Shown: positions 42,967 through 51,434, numbered from the stretch's first letter. The stretch: 64,000 nt of DNA from a bacterium (GCA_023663725.1 JAMPGX010000003.1:1-64000); one strand, 5' to 3'. Numbers and translations are program-made. Notes: generated from the sequence alone by a model not told the origin.

Positions 42967-44346
42967 TCAGCGCCGCCTTTTTGCCAGGCGAATACTGACA
43001 GGGACCAGGATCGTCAGAATGACTGCCGCGGTTGCCAGAATGATCACAATAGTCCTGCGATGCAGTGCGTCAGCCGCATCCAGCCTTGCCAGCTCCAGTT
43101 TTTCCTGCTCCAATGCCTGCTGCTCCAGCCGTTCCTGTTCAAGTCTCTCTTGTTCCAGCCTTGCCTCCTCTTGTCTTTCCTGTTCAAGTCTCTCTTGTTC
43201 GAGTCTTTCCTGCTCCAGTCTCTCCGCCTCTTCCCTTGCCAGCCACTCCTGCTCATCATAGAGGATGATGTTGTCCAGCATACTGCCTGCCGTATCGTTC
43301 CCCACCATAGTGCGGTAGAGACCGAAATTCGCGCAGCTATACTTGTTGGTATCTGAGACATAGAACCAGCACCACTGCTGCGAGACATGCTGGAGGTAAG
43401 CGTCCTTGGCCACCTCCAGAGCCGTCATGCCGCCCATGGATGCGAGAGGCACATGGAGGTCCATGCGGATGGAACGCTCCGGGTAGAGATGAAAGTAAGC
43501 CTTGGGAACGCTCCAGGCGCCCTGAGACGCATATATTTCGGTGGTGTTTCTCACGGTATCGTCCGCCGCGTCGTCCAAAGCCAGGGCCACAGCCTCCGCG
43601 GTGAGCTGATGGAAGCCATGCCCGTACTCTCCGTTGAAATCATGCGTTACGACGATCTGCGGCTGATAAAGACGGATGGTGTCGGTGAGATAGTCCGTCA
43701 TGGCCTGCAGATCGTAGAGCTTCAGAGCGCTTTTCTTATCCTCGGCGTACAGGTCAGGGAAATCTCCGCACACAGGATATGTGCGGAGCCCGTCAGTCCA
43801 TAGGCCGTCAAGCTTCTCATGCTCGCGGATGGGAGTGGTGCTCCAGAACTCCGTCATGTAGACCACCTGCACTCTGGCGCCGCATTCGGCGGCGTAAGTG
43901 GGGATGATGCCGCCCATAAACAGGATTTCGTCGTCGGCATGCGCGGAGACGAGCAGGATATCAGCTCTCTCGCAGGGAGGTTGCCAGAGCTGCACATCCG
44001 ACGGCACATTTTCATCCTCAAAAAGCCGCAGCTCATAGATTTCCATATGTTGTTCGGGCAGCCTGATGGTCAGGGAGACGCTCTTGTGGTCTAAGGCAAT
44101 GAATTCATGCAAAAAATGGTTCTGTCCGCAACTCAGGATGCCGTCATCTGTCACTATTTCATAGGGGACAACGGGGGTGTTCCATTTGATGTAAACCGCG
44201 CCTATCGCCTGGCCCTCCTGAGCGGTGACAGTGACCGTGCTGCCGTCAGAGCTGATCACAGGGCTCCACTCCTGAGCGTGGCAGGAGAGCGCCGGTGCGT
44301 GAAGCAGCGCCAGGAAGAGAACGAATATGGGAATTGCTTTGTTCAT
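42967..44346 (-). CDS. Exported PIG-L-type deacetylase with heptad-repeat tail and C-terminal anchor
   Basis: A 459-residue protein, start at 44346 with GGAAAGG upstream (a longer frame to 44388 has no site). The signal peptide is residues 1-25 ([20 protein letters not shown]). The PIG-L/LmbE domain has the zinc motif [13 protein letters not shown] and [21 protein letters not shown] enzymes remove N-acetyl groups from sugars. The last 70 residues before the anchor are near-perfect Glu/Leu/Arg repeats ([13 protein letters not shown]), a rigid coiled coil, then one TM helix ([20 protein letters not shown]) and a basic tail. It should be displayed outside, held on the coiled coil. Confidence 0.85.
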   Translation of the reverse strand: MNKAIPIFVLFLALLHAPALSCHAQEWSPVISSDGSTVTVTAQEGQAIGAVYIKWNTPVVPYEIVTDDGILSCGQNHFLHEFIALDHKSVSLTIRLPEQHMEIYELRLFEDENVPSDVQLWQPPCERADILLVSAHADDEILFMGGIIPTYAAECGARVQVVYMTEFWSTTPIREHEKLDGLWTDGLRTYPVCGDFPDLYAEDKKSALKLYDLQAMTDYLTDTIRLYQPQIVVTHDFNGEYGHGFHQLTAEAVALALDDAADDTVRNTTEIYASQGAWSVPKAYFHLYPERSIRMDLHVPLASMGGMTALEVAKDAYLQHVSQQWCWFYVSDTNKYSCANFGLYRTMVGNDTAGSMLDNIILYDEQEWLAREEAERLEQERLEQERLEQERQEEARLEQERLEQERLEQQALEQEKLELARLDAADALHRRTIVIILATAAVILTILVPVSIRLAKRRR

Positions 44347-44509
44347 ATGGGTATCGCGTGCCTTTCCGGAAGGTGGTGTTTTACTCATAATACCGCAATT
44401 TCGTGCGCTTCAGCGCACTTTCTGTTCAGCAGAGTTAAATGCGCAGCATTTTACTTATTATACCACAAAAGGAAACGGGAGGAAAAGCTTTGATGTTAAA
44501 GAAATATTT

Positions 44510-45343
44510 CTAAATTTCGGCTTCAAATCCCAGCATAATTCCCCCTTTTTCTGCGTAATAGCTGCACAGTCCCAGGGTGGGGGAGATACGAATATCGGCA
44601 TCAGCATAGGTATGATGTATCAGATCAGCCAGCTTGCCGGCCGCATCTTCGTTCTGATCATGCATGATGCGGACCGCACCGCCGCAATATCCCGCCTTCT
44701 CCATAACCTTGACCATGCTGGCGAGGGCGCCGGCTTCGCCGCGGCATTTGTGCAGGATTTCCAGCGTACCCCGAGCACTGGCCTGTCCTACGATGCGGAT
44801 GCCCAGAATCTCGCAGAGCTTGGCCACGGAGGGGCTGACCCGCCCATTGCTTGCCAGATTGCGGAGAGATTTCAAGCAAAAGAGAAGGTGGGAGCGGTGG
44901 GTATAGTTCCGAATGTGCTTGAGGATATCTTCCTCGTCCATACCTGAATGGATCAGATCGCGTAGCTTCTCGACGATTAGAGCCATCTCGGGTCCAGCGG
45001 AAAGGGAGTCAATAATATGGACGCGCCGTGCGGGGAACTGCTCCTCGTACTCATCCTTGGCGACCCTGGCGGCGGAACAGCTTCCCGACAGAGCGCTGGT
45101 AATGGTGACACAGAAGATTACATCGGCATCGCCAAAGGTCTCCAGCCAGTCTCCGATGCCGGGACAGGCTGTGCCGGATTCCTGACCGCTGGCAAGTGCC
45201 TGATTCATCTTGACCAGATCCAGAGAGTCATCGTCCGCAAAATCTATTTCGCCCGCAATGATGTGGAGCGGAGCATAAGCGAAGGGGACATTTTCCAGGG
45301 TGCGGATATTGGATGCAGAGTCCGATACGATTTTATATTTCAT
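44510..45343 (-). CDS. DegV family fatty-acid-binding protein
   Basis: A 277-residue DegV/FakB-type protein: YKIVSDSASNIRTLENV, a domain 1 SGTACPGIGDWLE loop, VTITSALSGSCSAARVAK, RVHIIDSLSAGPEMALIV and a C-terminal FYYAEKGG-like end (SYYAEKGGIMLGF). These bind a fatty acid and present it for phosphorylation by FakA. AAGGAGG precedes the ATG. A promoter on the minus strand (45397-45425) and an AAAAGGTA/TACCTTTT inverted repeat (45356-45376) over the RBS region lie in front. Confidence 0.9.
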   Translation of the reverse strand: MKYKIVSDSASNIRTLENVPFAYAPLHIIAGEIDFADDDSLDLVKMNQALASGQESGTACPGIGDWLETFGDADVIFCVTITSALSGSCSAARVAKDEYEEQFPARRVHIIDSLSAGPEMALIVEKLRDLIHSGMDEEDILKHIRNYTHRSHLLFCLKSLRNLASNGRVSPSVAKLCEILGIRIVGQASARGTLEILHKCRGEAGALASMVKVMEKAGYCGGAVRIMHDQNEDAAGKLADLIHHTYADADIRISPTLGLCSYYAEKGGIMLGFEAEI

Positions 45344-45355
45344 GTGAGCCTCCTT

Positions 45356-45376
45356 AAAAGGTAATTAATACCTTTT
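45356..45376. repeat. Inverted repeat at the DegV ribosome binding site
   Basis: AAAAGGTA (45356-45363) pairs perfectly with TACCTTTT (45369-45376) over a 5-base loop. It borders the AAGGAGG of the DegV gene, where it could mask or space the site in RNA or act as an operator. Confidence 0.45.
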
Positions 45377-45396
45377 TAACGGTTTTTAAATAACTT

Positions 45397-45425
45397 ATTA
45401 TAGAAATAAGATATCAGATATTCAA
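45397..45425 (-). promoter_or_regulatory. Promoter of the DegV gene
   Basis: On the minus strand, TTGAAT (45425-45420), 17-base spacer, TATAAT (45402-45397). Confidence 0.65.
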
Positions 45426-45455
45426 AAACCTGTCAAGAGATTAGAAAAAACTTTA

Positions 45456-45484
45456 TTGAGGTTTCTATTTTTTTCGTGTATAAT
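45456..45484 (+). promoter_or_regulatory. Promoter of the DUF1836 gene
   Basis: TTGAGG (45456-45461), 17-base spacer, perfect TATAAT (45479-45484). Confidence 0.7.
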
Positions 45485-45544
45485 GATTAAAATAAGTTGT
45501 TCATATCTTGATTGGAATGCCTGCGGGCAGATTGGAGTAGACGT

Positions 45545-46063
45545 ATGAGTGTGGCAATCGATCAGTTTCATATGCCTAAGTATCAGGAGTTGCCCGACGT
45601 GGGCTTGTATCTGGAGCAGACGGCCAAATATATCAACGGATATCTGGAACCGTTGGGCTGCATGGAGATCACCACATCCATGATCAGCAATTATGTGAAA
45701 AAGGGGTATGTAGCAAGTCCGGTCAGGAAACAGTATTACCGGAAACAAATCGCTCAGCTCTTTTTCATCGCCATGGCCAAGAATGTTCTGTCCATGGAGA
45801 ATATTGGTAAATTGTTTGCGCTGCAGGAAAAGACATATGCAACCCAGGTGGCCTTTGACTATTTCTGTCAGGAATTGGAGAGTATGCTATATGTGATATT
45901 CGGCCTGAGGGAGCCATCCTCACAGGACGGGAGCCTGGCGAACAGTCCCAAAAAGATGTTGCACAGCTGCGTCATTGCCATAGCGAATATTATTTATCTC
46001 AGCCATCAGTTTGAGGAGATAGAAAATTATATGGCATTTGAGGCCTGTGAAAAAAATAATTGA
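45545..46063 (+). CDS. DUF1836 family protein (HTH-like)
   Basis: A 172-residue protein of DUF1836, common in Firmicutes. The N-terminal part looks MerR-like: MEITTSMISNYVKKGYVASP with RKQYYRKQIAQLFFIAMAK. This suggests DNA or nucleic acid binding, but function is not established. The rest is helical. GGAG lies before the ATG at 45545; the frame from 45512 is not needed. A cysteine synthase gene begins 78 bases later under its own promoter. Confidence 0.8.
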   Translation: MSVAIDQFHMPKYQELPDVGLYLEQTAKYINGYLEPLGCMEITTSMISNYVKKGYVASPVRKQYYRKQIAQLFFIAMAKNVLSMENIGKLFALQEKTYATQVAFDYFCQELESMLYVIFGLREPSSQDGSLANSPKKMLHSCVIAIANIIYLSHQFEEIENYMAFEACEKNN

Positions 46064-46088
46064 CAACAGGAGGCAAAGGGTATATCCT
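46060..46088 (+). promoter_or_regulatory. Promoter of cysK
   Basis: TTGACA (46060-46065), 17-base spacer, TATCCT (46083-46088). The -35 overlaps the stop codon of the preceding gene. The -10 is imperfect. Confidence 0.5.
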
Positions 46089-46140
46089 ATTCATAACATT
46101 CATATAGAATAACTAGGAAATGAATTGGAGGGGTTATATC

Positions 46141-47076
46141 ATGGCAAAAATTTATCAAAAAGCAACAGAACTGATCGGACGCACACCGCTGCTCAAGGTG
46201 GAGAATTATATGCGGGCGGAGGGCATACAGGATGCTACCCTGCTGGTGAAGCTGGAATATCTGAATCCGGCTGGCAGCGTCAAGGACAGAATCGCCCTGT
46301 CCATGGTGGAGGACGCGGAGAGAAAAGGCATCCTGAAGCCGGGCGCTACGATCATTGAACCTACCAGCGGCAATACCGGCATCGGTCTGGCCAGCGTAGC
46401 GGCGGCCAAGGGTTATCGCACGATTCTGACACTGCCGGATACTATGAGTGTGGAACGGCGCAATCTGCTCAAGGCCTACGGCGCGGAGCTGGTGCTGACG
46501 CCGGGCGCTCAGGGCATGAAGGGAGCCATTGCCAGGGCTGAGGAGCTGCGGCGGGAGATAGCGGGCGCGGTGATTCTGGGTCAGTTTGACAATGGGGCTA
46601 ATCCGGCCGCTCACGCGGCGTCCACCGGCCCTGAGATCTGGGAGGATACGGACGGACAGGTGGATATCTTTGTAGCCGGCGTGGGCACCGGCGGCACCAT
46701 CACCGGTGTTGGCACCTATCTGAAATCCAGGAATCCCAAGGTGCAGATCGTGGCGGTGGAGCCGTCGGACTCTCCGGTGCTCTCCGGCGGTACCCCCGGC
46801 CCTCACAAGCTGCAGGGGATTGGAGCGGGCTTTGTTCCCGCCGTCCTGAACACGCAGGTGTATGACGAGATATTCACGGTAACTACGGAGCAGGCTTTTG
46901 CCACGGGCAGAGAGATCGCCCGCAGGGAGGGCGTGCTGGTGGGCATCACATCCGGCGCTGCGCTGTACGCTGCATCCCAGTTGGCACGGCGACCTCAGAA
47001 CAGGGGGAAGACTATTGTGGCGCTGCTTCCGGATTCCGGCGACCGATATCTGTCCACAGCCATGTTTTCCGAGTAG
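46141..47076 (+). CDS. cysK: Cysteine synthase A (O-acetylserine sulfhydrylase)
   Basis: A 311-residue PLP enzyme that makes cysteine from O-acetylserine and sulfide. The PLP lysine is Lys48 in LNPAGSVKDRIALS. EPTSGNTGIGLASVAA and GVGTGGTITGVGTYLKS (phosphate loop) are intact, and GITSGAALYAA is near the end. GGAGGGG sits upstream of the ATG at 46141. The next gene is an Rrf2-family regulator. In Bacillus the Rrf2 protein CymR is controlled by complex formation with CysK, so the pairing here may be regulatory. Confidence 0.93.
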   Translation: MAKIYQKATELIGRTPLLKVENYMRAEGIQDATLLVKLEYLNPAGSVKDRIALSMVEDAERKGILKPGATIIEPTSGNTGIGLASVAAAKGYRTILTLPDTMSVERRNLLKAYGAELVLTPGAQGMKGAIARAEELRREIAGAVILGQFDNGANPAAHAASTGPEIWEDTDGQVDIFVAGVGTGGTITGVGTYLKSRNPKVQIVAVEPSDSPVLSGGTPGPHKLQGIGAGFVPAVLNTQVYDEIFTVTTEQAFATGREIARREGVLVGITSGAALYAASQLARRPQNRGKTIVALLPDSGDRYLSTAMFSE

Positions 47077-47141
47077 ACGAATAGATTGACACATTGGCGC
47101 GATATCGCGGGCGAACCTGCGGTATCGCGAGGGAGATAGCC

Positions 47142-47582
47142 ATGAAAATATCAACCAAGGGCCGCTATGCGGTGCGGGTCATGCTGGACCTGGCGCTGAA
47201 CGACAGCGGGGAATGTATCAAGGTCAAGGAGATCGCGGGCAGACAGGGCATCTCCGAGAAATATCTGGAGCAGATTATCGCCGTGCTCAACAAGGCGGGC
47301 TATGTCAAAAGTGTTCGGGGAGCGCAGGGCGGCTATCGCCTGGCCAAAGCACCGGAGACCTATACTGTGGGTATGGTGCTGCGGCTGACAGAGGGCTCTC
47401 TGGCTCCGGTGGCCTGTCTGGAGGAGGACTATGATACCTGCGAGCGCTGCGATACCTGTGAGACGCTGCAGGTCTGGAAGGATGTGTATGAGGCGATTAA
47501 CAACGTGGTAGACAATGTGACCATCGCTGATCTGGCTGCAAGACACAGGCAGCGGACGGGGGCTATGGACTATTCCATTTGA
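47142..47582 (+). CDS. Rrf2-family regulator with IscR-like cysteines
   Basis: A 146-residue Rrf2 regulator. The winged HTH reads MKISTKGRYAVRVMLDLAL, VKEIAGRQGISEKYLEQII, VKSVRGAQGGYRLAK. Four cysteines cluster at 92, 100, 103 and 106 (ACLEEDYDTCERCDTC), close to the iron-sulfur ligand region of IscR, whereas CymR lacks such a cluster. It may sense iron-sulfur or sulfur status. It follows cysK, so sulfur or Fe-S control is the likely theme. An imperfect inverted repeat CGCGATATCGCGG/CTGCGGTATCGCG lies just before the start and could be an autoregulatory site. Confidence 0.88.
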   Translation: MKISTKGRYAVRVMLDLALNDSGECIKVKEIAGRQGISEKYLEQIIAVLNKAGYVKSVRGAQGGYRLAKAPETYTVGMVLRLTEGSLAPVACLEEDYDTCERCDTCETLQVWKDVYEAINNVVDNVTIADLAARHRQRTGAMDYSI

Positions 47583-47593
47583 TTGGATACTGT

Positions 47594-47665
47594 CTTTATG
47601 TTCAATTTACTACAATATCCAGAGTGCCATAAGCGCTTTTTAACGGTTGTTCGATTGGGCTTATA
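47594..47665. repeat. 72-bp repeat, copy 1
   Basis: Same length and orientation as copy 2 at 48382-48453, with about a dozen differences. Both end ATTGGGCTTATA. In copy 2 the minus strand forms a clear promoter; here the matching elements (TTATGG and TAAATT) are weaker, suggesting a vestige of a similar cassette. Confidence 0.65.
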
Positions 47666-47745
47666 AGTAGAACCTGTTCAGGTAATCGGAATCAGCAAAC
47701 GGGTATCTGAGCAGGGAAAATAAAATGGCGGAAAAAGGAATGAAC

Positions 47746-47958
47746 ATGAAAAAGCGTATGAAATGGTGGCACGTTTTTTTACGCTTCCTCGTTCTGTACC
47801 TTGTCGCCCAGCTGAATAGGGAAGTCCTCAGAAGTCGTTACGATCTCAACAGACAAACCCAAAATCCAGGAATCGCAAGCCGCACGCTGCACATGTACAT
47901 AGTCAATAGTTACGTCCCTACACATAAAACCTACCTTTCACAGGTTTTGATTTTTTGA
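47746..47958 (+). CDS. Small basic membrane-type ORF, uncertain
   Basis: A frame of about 70 residues beginning MKKRMKWWHVFLRFLVLYLV, with one hydrophobic segment and a polar tail. An ATG at 47725 is also in frame. No strong ribosome binding site is seen. The 3' part overlaps a terminator hairpin AAAACCT/AGGTTTT (47926-47948) followed by GATTTTTT, so the true product, if any, may be shorter or the region may encode an RNA instead. Unrecognised. Confidence 0.3.
   Translation: MKKRMKWWHVFLRFLVLYLVAQLNREVLRSRYDLNRQTQNPGIASRTLHMYIVNSYVPTHKTYLSQVLIF
47926..47956 (+). terminator. Terminator hairpin
   Basis: AAAACCT (47926-47932) and AGGTTTT (47942-47948), 9-base loop, then GATTTTTT. Confidence 0.55.
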
Positions 47959-48035
47959 CTTGGGCCAAACCCTCTCGATCTCTTGTTAAGATCAATTTTA
48001 CATTCAACAAATATCGTACACAGTGAATAATTATA

Positions 48036-48064
48036 TTGAACTTCCTGTCGAATCATGGTAGCAT
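48036..48064 (+). promoter_or_regulatory. Promoter of the type I toxin-like mRNA
   Basis: TTGAAC (48036-48041), 17-base spacer, TAGCAT (48059-48064). It gives a leader of about 100 bases before the small ORF, with paired sequence CCCTCCCCGGAGGG in it that may fold. Confidence 0.5.
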
Positions 48065-48173
48065 TTAATTGGGACTGCCAAGATGGTAGGCGGTTAGCCC
48101 TCCCCGGAGGGACTGTGACCCTCCGATTACATAGAAACCGGAAACGGAATCTGGGAAAGGAGGGCTGAAGCGA

Positions 48174-48278
48174 ATGTTGACGATAGAAGGATTGATTTCA
48201 GTGCTTGGCTTATGCCTGACCTGTTTCGGTCTCGGATACGCCATCGGCAGCAAAGATAATGATAAGACGCAGAAATAG
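48174..48278 (+). CDS. Type I toxin-like small hydrophobic peptide
   Basis: A 34-residue peptide with AAAGGAGGG nine bases upstream. MLTIEGLISVLGLCLTCFGL is strongly hydrophobic, and the end is polar (SKDNDKTQK). Length, start and charge pattern match the small holin-like/type I toxins of Clostridia. A leader with pairing potential, a hairpin ending the message (48356-48379) and a minus-strand promoter just downstream complete the usual arrangement. Toxicity is inferred by pattern only. Confidence 0.6.
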   Translation: MLTIEGLISVLGLCLTCFGLGYAIGSKDNDKTQK

Positions 48279-48386
48279 CCGCCCTCCCCGACCAAAGGAC
48301 ACGGCTATAGCTGTAACTGACTAATCGGGCTAACCGTCTATCGGTAGCTCCTGTTGGGCATCTGTTAGCGCAGATGTCCTTCTTTA
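48279..48386 (-). ncRNA. Candidate antisense antitoxin RNA
   Basis: A minus-strand promoter (TTGCAG at 48420-48415, 17-base spacer, TATATT at 48397-48392) would start an RNA near 48386 running left across the 3' part of the toxin message. The overlapped region has stable paired elements (GGGCATCTG/CAGATGTCC). The left end is not defined. Convergent antisense is the usual type I antitoxin layout. Confidence 0.5.
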
Positions 48387-48453
48387 TGTTCAATATACCA
48401 CAATATCCGGAGTGCTGCAAGCGTTTTTTAGCGGTTATCCAATTGGGCTTATA
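48382..48453. repeat. 72-bp repeat, copy 2, with minus-strand promoter
   Basis: Direct repeat of 47594-47665. It contains the minus-strand promoter described for the antisense RNA. The duplicated unit looks like a promoter module that travels with such cassettes. The stretch 48454-48701 to its right has no gene that I can support. Confidence 0.6.
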
Positions 48454-48701
48454 TTGGCAACAGTCTGATGGGAACGGATAACTTCAAATCTGTTTTTTGC
48501 GTATTCCAGAAGGCGTTCCGCAATAGGGGTTAATACCTGATACTTTTTCCAGATCAGATATATTTGTCAGAATATGGTATTGAAGAGGGAAATCATCGAG
48601 ACAGAAGAAAAGCTGAAGAATCTTGAAAACCAGGCTGGCGAACCAGTCAGCGGTGGCAATCCAGAAGATAGCTGCAACGGGTGAGGACTTAAAGAACTTA
48701 G

Positions 48702-48806
48702 GGGATAAGTTTGGTGGTCGAGGAAAAGGACGGTTGGGGGCTGCTCAAAGTCTATCAGGAAAAGCGGGACGGGTGGATATCGCTTCCGTTCACCACAAGG
48801 ATATAG
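48702..48806 (+). pseudogene. SH3-like C-terminal remnant, possibly of an endolysin
   Basis: A frame reads VVEEKDGWGLLKVYQEKRDG and then WISLPFTTRI before its stop. The GWG...DGWISL pattern resembles SH3-type wall-binding tails of phage or cell-wall amidases. No upstream catalytic domain is present. It is likely a relic of a prophage or element. Confidence 0.3.
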
Positions 48807-48832
48807 ACGGAAAGGAAGGGGAATTTATGTAG

Positions 48833-49078
48833 GAAAGAATCCAATCAATAAAAACAGAAAATGTGTCGGTGCCGGTCAGTGAAAAATATATGTTGACCAT
48901 CCGGGAGGCATCAGTCTACTTTAATATCGGGGTCAAGAAGATGAGACATCTGGCGGAAGATAATGCCGGACGTTTTGCAGTTTTCAGCGGGAACAGGTAG
49001 CTCAACATCCGCACAAAATTTGAGAAGTTCGTGGAGGAATGTTCCGCGCTATATATCCCTTTTATTTGCCGTAAGTAG
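48833..49078 (+). pseudogene. Broken Tn916-type excisionase
   Basis: The frame contains SEKYMLTIREASVYFNIGVK and then MRHLAEDNAGRFAVFSGNR, the pattern of Tn916 Xis-like proteins (helix LTIEEASKYFRIGxxKLRxL). A TAG at 48998-49000 interrupts it, and the same frame continues with LNIRTKFEKFVEECSAL. One nonsense change, and a poor start, mark it as inactive. No integrase is found downstream; AT-rich unrelated genes begin instead, so the element was cut or replaced here. Confidence 0.6.
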
Positions 49079-49153
49079 TTGACTTTTTCCGGCTTTAGAG
49101 TGACAGATGTCATGACCGGAAAATACGGCTACAGGAAAGGAGGAAATGCAACG

Positions 49154-49255
49154 ATGAGAAAACCCTGGCTAATATTGAAACTGAAAGAAGAAATACAAAA
49201 GCAAGTTTTAAATGTAGGAAAAAAAGGAAAGCATAGCTATAATTCTATTAAATAA
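49154..49255 (+). CDS. 33-codon basic peptide, candidate RiPP precursor
   Basis: A strong AGGAAAGGAGG lies upstream of ATG at 49154. The peptide starts MRKPWLILKLKEEIQKQVLN, with the Lys-Pro-Trp opening seen in many ribosomal peptide precursors, and ends KKGKHSYNSIK. It is followed by a promoter, a 77-residue protein resembling the N-terminal domain of SPASM maturases, and two ABC exporter genes. No Cys is present, so thioether chemistry is excluded; Lys/His/Tyr are possible modification sites. It could instead be the truncated start of an integrase gene, since it follows an excisionase. Confidence 0.45.
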   Translation: MRKPWLILKLKEEIQKQVLNVGKKGKHSYNSIK

Positions 49256-49269
49256 TTTCCAAAACTATG

Positions 49270-49298
49270 TTGACTTATTAAATAATATGTCGTATCAT
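49270..49298 (+). promoter_or_regulatory. Promoter of the RRE-like/ABC genes with dyad
   Basis: TTGACT (49270-49275), 17-base spacer, TATCAT (49293-49298). The -10 region sits in a dyad ATATGTC...GACATAT (about 49286-49312), which may be an operator. Confidence 0.6.
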
Positions 49299-49345
49299 AT
49301 GGATGACATATAGAAACAGACTTATAATCAATAAGAATAAGAAAA

Positions 49346-49579
49346 ATGAGAGTATCAAAATATAATATACTTACTGAAATTAAGGAGGATGCTCTTGCAT
49401 ACGTTTATAATACGTTAAACAATGCTATTAAAAAAATCTGTGACCATTGTGCTAAGGAGCACTATAATATTTTATCTGATGCCGGGCGAGAAGTCATTAA
49501 TGAGGAATTTATTGATACTTATAAAGAGTTTTTAGCGGAAAACTCCGAGGATGAGGATATTCTTATTGGTATTTTATAA
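49346..49579 (+). CDS. Small protein resembling the N-terminal domain of SPASM peptide maturases
   Basis: A 77-residue protein: VSKYNILTEIKEDALAYVYN followed by TLNNAIKKI. The KYN...YNTL(s/n)xAxxKI pattern resembles the peptide-recognition N-terminus of radical SAM/SPASM maturases. The radical SAM core (CxxxCxxC) is absent. The rest is acidic and helical, ending LAENSEDEDILIGIL. The RBS is weak. It lies 37 bases before the first ABC gene and probably shares its transcript. If the resemblance holds, it would be a free-standing recognition element for the small peptide upstream. It could also be a truncated maturase. Confidence 0.5.
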   Translation: MRVSKYNILTEIKEDALAYVYNTLNNAIKKICDHCAKEHYNILSDAGREVINEEFIDTYKEFLAENSEDEDILIGIL

Positions 49580-49616
49580 AAACATCAAGGGATGTTTAGT
49601 TGGAGGTCTGAAATAT

Positions 49617-51434
49617 ATGATTAAGCGAATCACAAGATTTTGTAAACTAACTTTTTTGTCATCTCCACTCTATTTTATATTTAATATAATATGTATGTTA
49701 GGGTTTTCATTGGTTCAGTTGGGAATACAATATTCCTTTAAATATGCAAGTGATACCATTATTTCCATACAGAACAGTGGATCAATAAGTCCTTCTTTTG
49801 CATTACCAATTATTCTTTTTTTTATCTTTATCATAGTTGGGGGAAACACAAATAATGTTAGAAGTATGATAATTTCTCTGTATACAAGTAAAGCAAAAAA
49901 AATTTTCTCCAAAGCATTTATGTATTCCTCTTATAAGAAAGAGCAAGACAGATATTATAATAACGAATTCCTGGATGAATATTATTTCGTAAAAAATTCT
50001 GTAAATAAAACTACAGAACTCTCAGTTACCATATTTAATCATTTGACATATGCAATATTTACCTTGATTATATCGGTATATTTTATTTCGACATTCAATA
50101 TAACTTTGCTGGTATTTATCGCTGTTTCGTCTTTTGTTATGGTTTTTGTAAATTTGTATATTGTTAACAAAAGGATGAACCTGGAAAAAAAGTTTGTGCA
50201 GGATGAGCGAAAAACGGATTACTATACGGGTTTACTTTCCAGCAGGGAACATGCAAAAGAATTAAGAATATTTCACTTAAAAAGCAGACTGCTGAAAATG
50301 TGGCAGGATACTTTTATGAAATTTTCTAAAGAAAAGTGTCGATTTGAAAATAAAGCAATGATTTTGTCAGAATTAACTGGCATTGGACAGGAGATCCTCT
50401 CTGCATTGCTCACCGTATATCTACTGTATTTAGTAAGCATTCGCTCTTTGTCTGTTGGAGATTTTGTTTTTCTAATATCCATAATGTGGTCTTTAGCCGG
50501 AAGCATTATGCAAATTTTAAATATTATAACTCAGGAACTTGTAGCCAACTATAAATATGTAAAAAGTTATGATGGGTTTGTCGGCAATGTGAATCGAGAA
50601 AAACTTGATGAGACAAATTATCATTCTGATTCAGGGCAGCCGGAGTTTAAGGATTTAGTTTTACATAATGTCTCGTATTCTTATCCCAATCAGGAGGGCA
50701 GGGCAGTATCATCCGTCAGCATAAGTATCAAGAAAGGTGAAGTTGTCAGTATCCTGGGAGATAATGGAAGCGGAAAAAGCACGCTGTCAAAAATCATTTG
50801 TGGAATTTTGCAGGATTATGACGGCGATTTACTGTTAAACGGAGAAAATTATCGGACTATTTCTCACGAAGATTTGTCGCGCTTTTTTGGCGTAGCCTTT
50901 CAGGATTTTGCACGGTATAGTTTAAGCGTTAAGGAAAACATCGGGTTTGGGTATATCGAAAAAATAGATAATGACTCTGCAATCGGGCAAGCGGTAAAAG
51001 CCGGTAATTTGACAGAGATAGTTGGGGAACTGCCTGCTGGAATCAACACGGTAATTGGCAAAGAATACGATTCGGGCGGAGAGGAATTATCCGGGGGACA
51101 ATGGCAGCGAATCGCTTTAGCACGTGCCTATATGGAAGAGCCGGAATTCTTAATTTTAGACGAGCCTACCGCCTCCGTTGATCCGTTGGAGGAGATAAAT
51201 ATGCTCTCCCGTTTTCGTGAGATCATTAAAAACCGTACCGCTTTGCTAATCTCACATCGAATTGGATTTGCAAAACTGGCTGATCGGATTTATATCATGG
51301 ATAAAGGGAAGATTGTTGAGAGCGGTACTCATAATGAGTTACTTTCACGAAAAGGTAAATATTATGAGATGTTTAACGCCCAGAAAGGATTATATATTGA
51401 AGATGGAAACGACAGTGAATACGACAATGAATAG
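49617..51434 (+). CDS. ABC exporter subunit 1 (TMD-NBD fusion)
   Basis: A 605-residue half-transporter. Membrane helices are in residues about 12-300. The NBD has Walker A ILGDNGSGKST (381-389 core), Q-loop FQDFARYS, signature ELSGGQWQRIALARA (491-495 core), Walker B FLILDEPTASVDP and H-loop ISHRIG. There is no C39 peptidase domain, so leader cleavage would need another enzyme. I start at 49617 with GGAGG upstream. It is AT-rich like its neighbours. It overlaps the start of the second half-transporter, so the pair should form a heterodimer. Confidence 0.9.
   Translation: MIKRITRFCKLTFLSSPLYFIFNIICMLGFSLVQLGIQYSFKYASDTIISIQNSGSISPSFALPIILFFIFIIVGGNTNNVRSMIISLYTSKAKKIFSKAFMYSSYKKEQDRYYNNEFLDEYYFVKNSVNKTTELSVTIFNHLTYAIFTLIISVYFISTFNITLLVFIAVSSFVMVFVNLYIVNKRMNLEKKFVQDERKTDYYTGLLSSREHAKELRIFHLKSRLLKMWQDTFMKFSKEKCRFENKAMILSELTGIGQEILSALLTVYLLYLVSIRSLSVGDFVFLISIMWSLAGSIMQILNIITQELVANYKYVKSYDGFVGNVNREKLDETNYHSDSGQPEFKDLVLHNVSYSYPNQEGRAVSSVSISIKKGEVVSILGDNGSGKSTLSKIICGILQDYDGDLLLNGENYRTISHEDLSRFFGVAFQDFARYSLSVKENIGFGYIEKIDNDSAIGQAVKAGNLTEIVGELPAGINTVIGKEYDSGGEELSGGQWQRIALARAYMEEPEFLILDEPTASVDPLEEINMLSRFREIIKNRTALLISHRIGFAKLADRIYIMDKGKIVESGTHNELLSRKGKYYEMFNAQKGLYIEDGNDSEYDNE

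Noticed and set aside
43080-43240. Possible CRISPR-like tandem repeat
   Set aside because: The repeats are contiguous heptad codons without spacers, inside a gene.
43065-43268. Pro/Ala-rich plus-strand frame in the PIG-L tail region
   Set aside because: Arises from the tandem Glu/Leu/Arg repeat read on the other strand.
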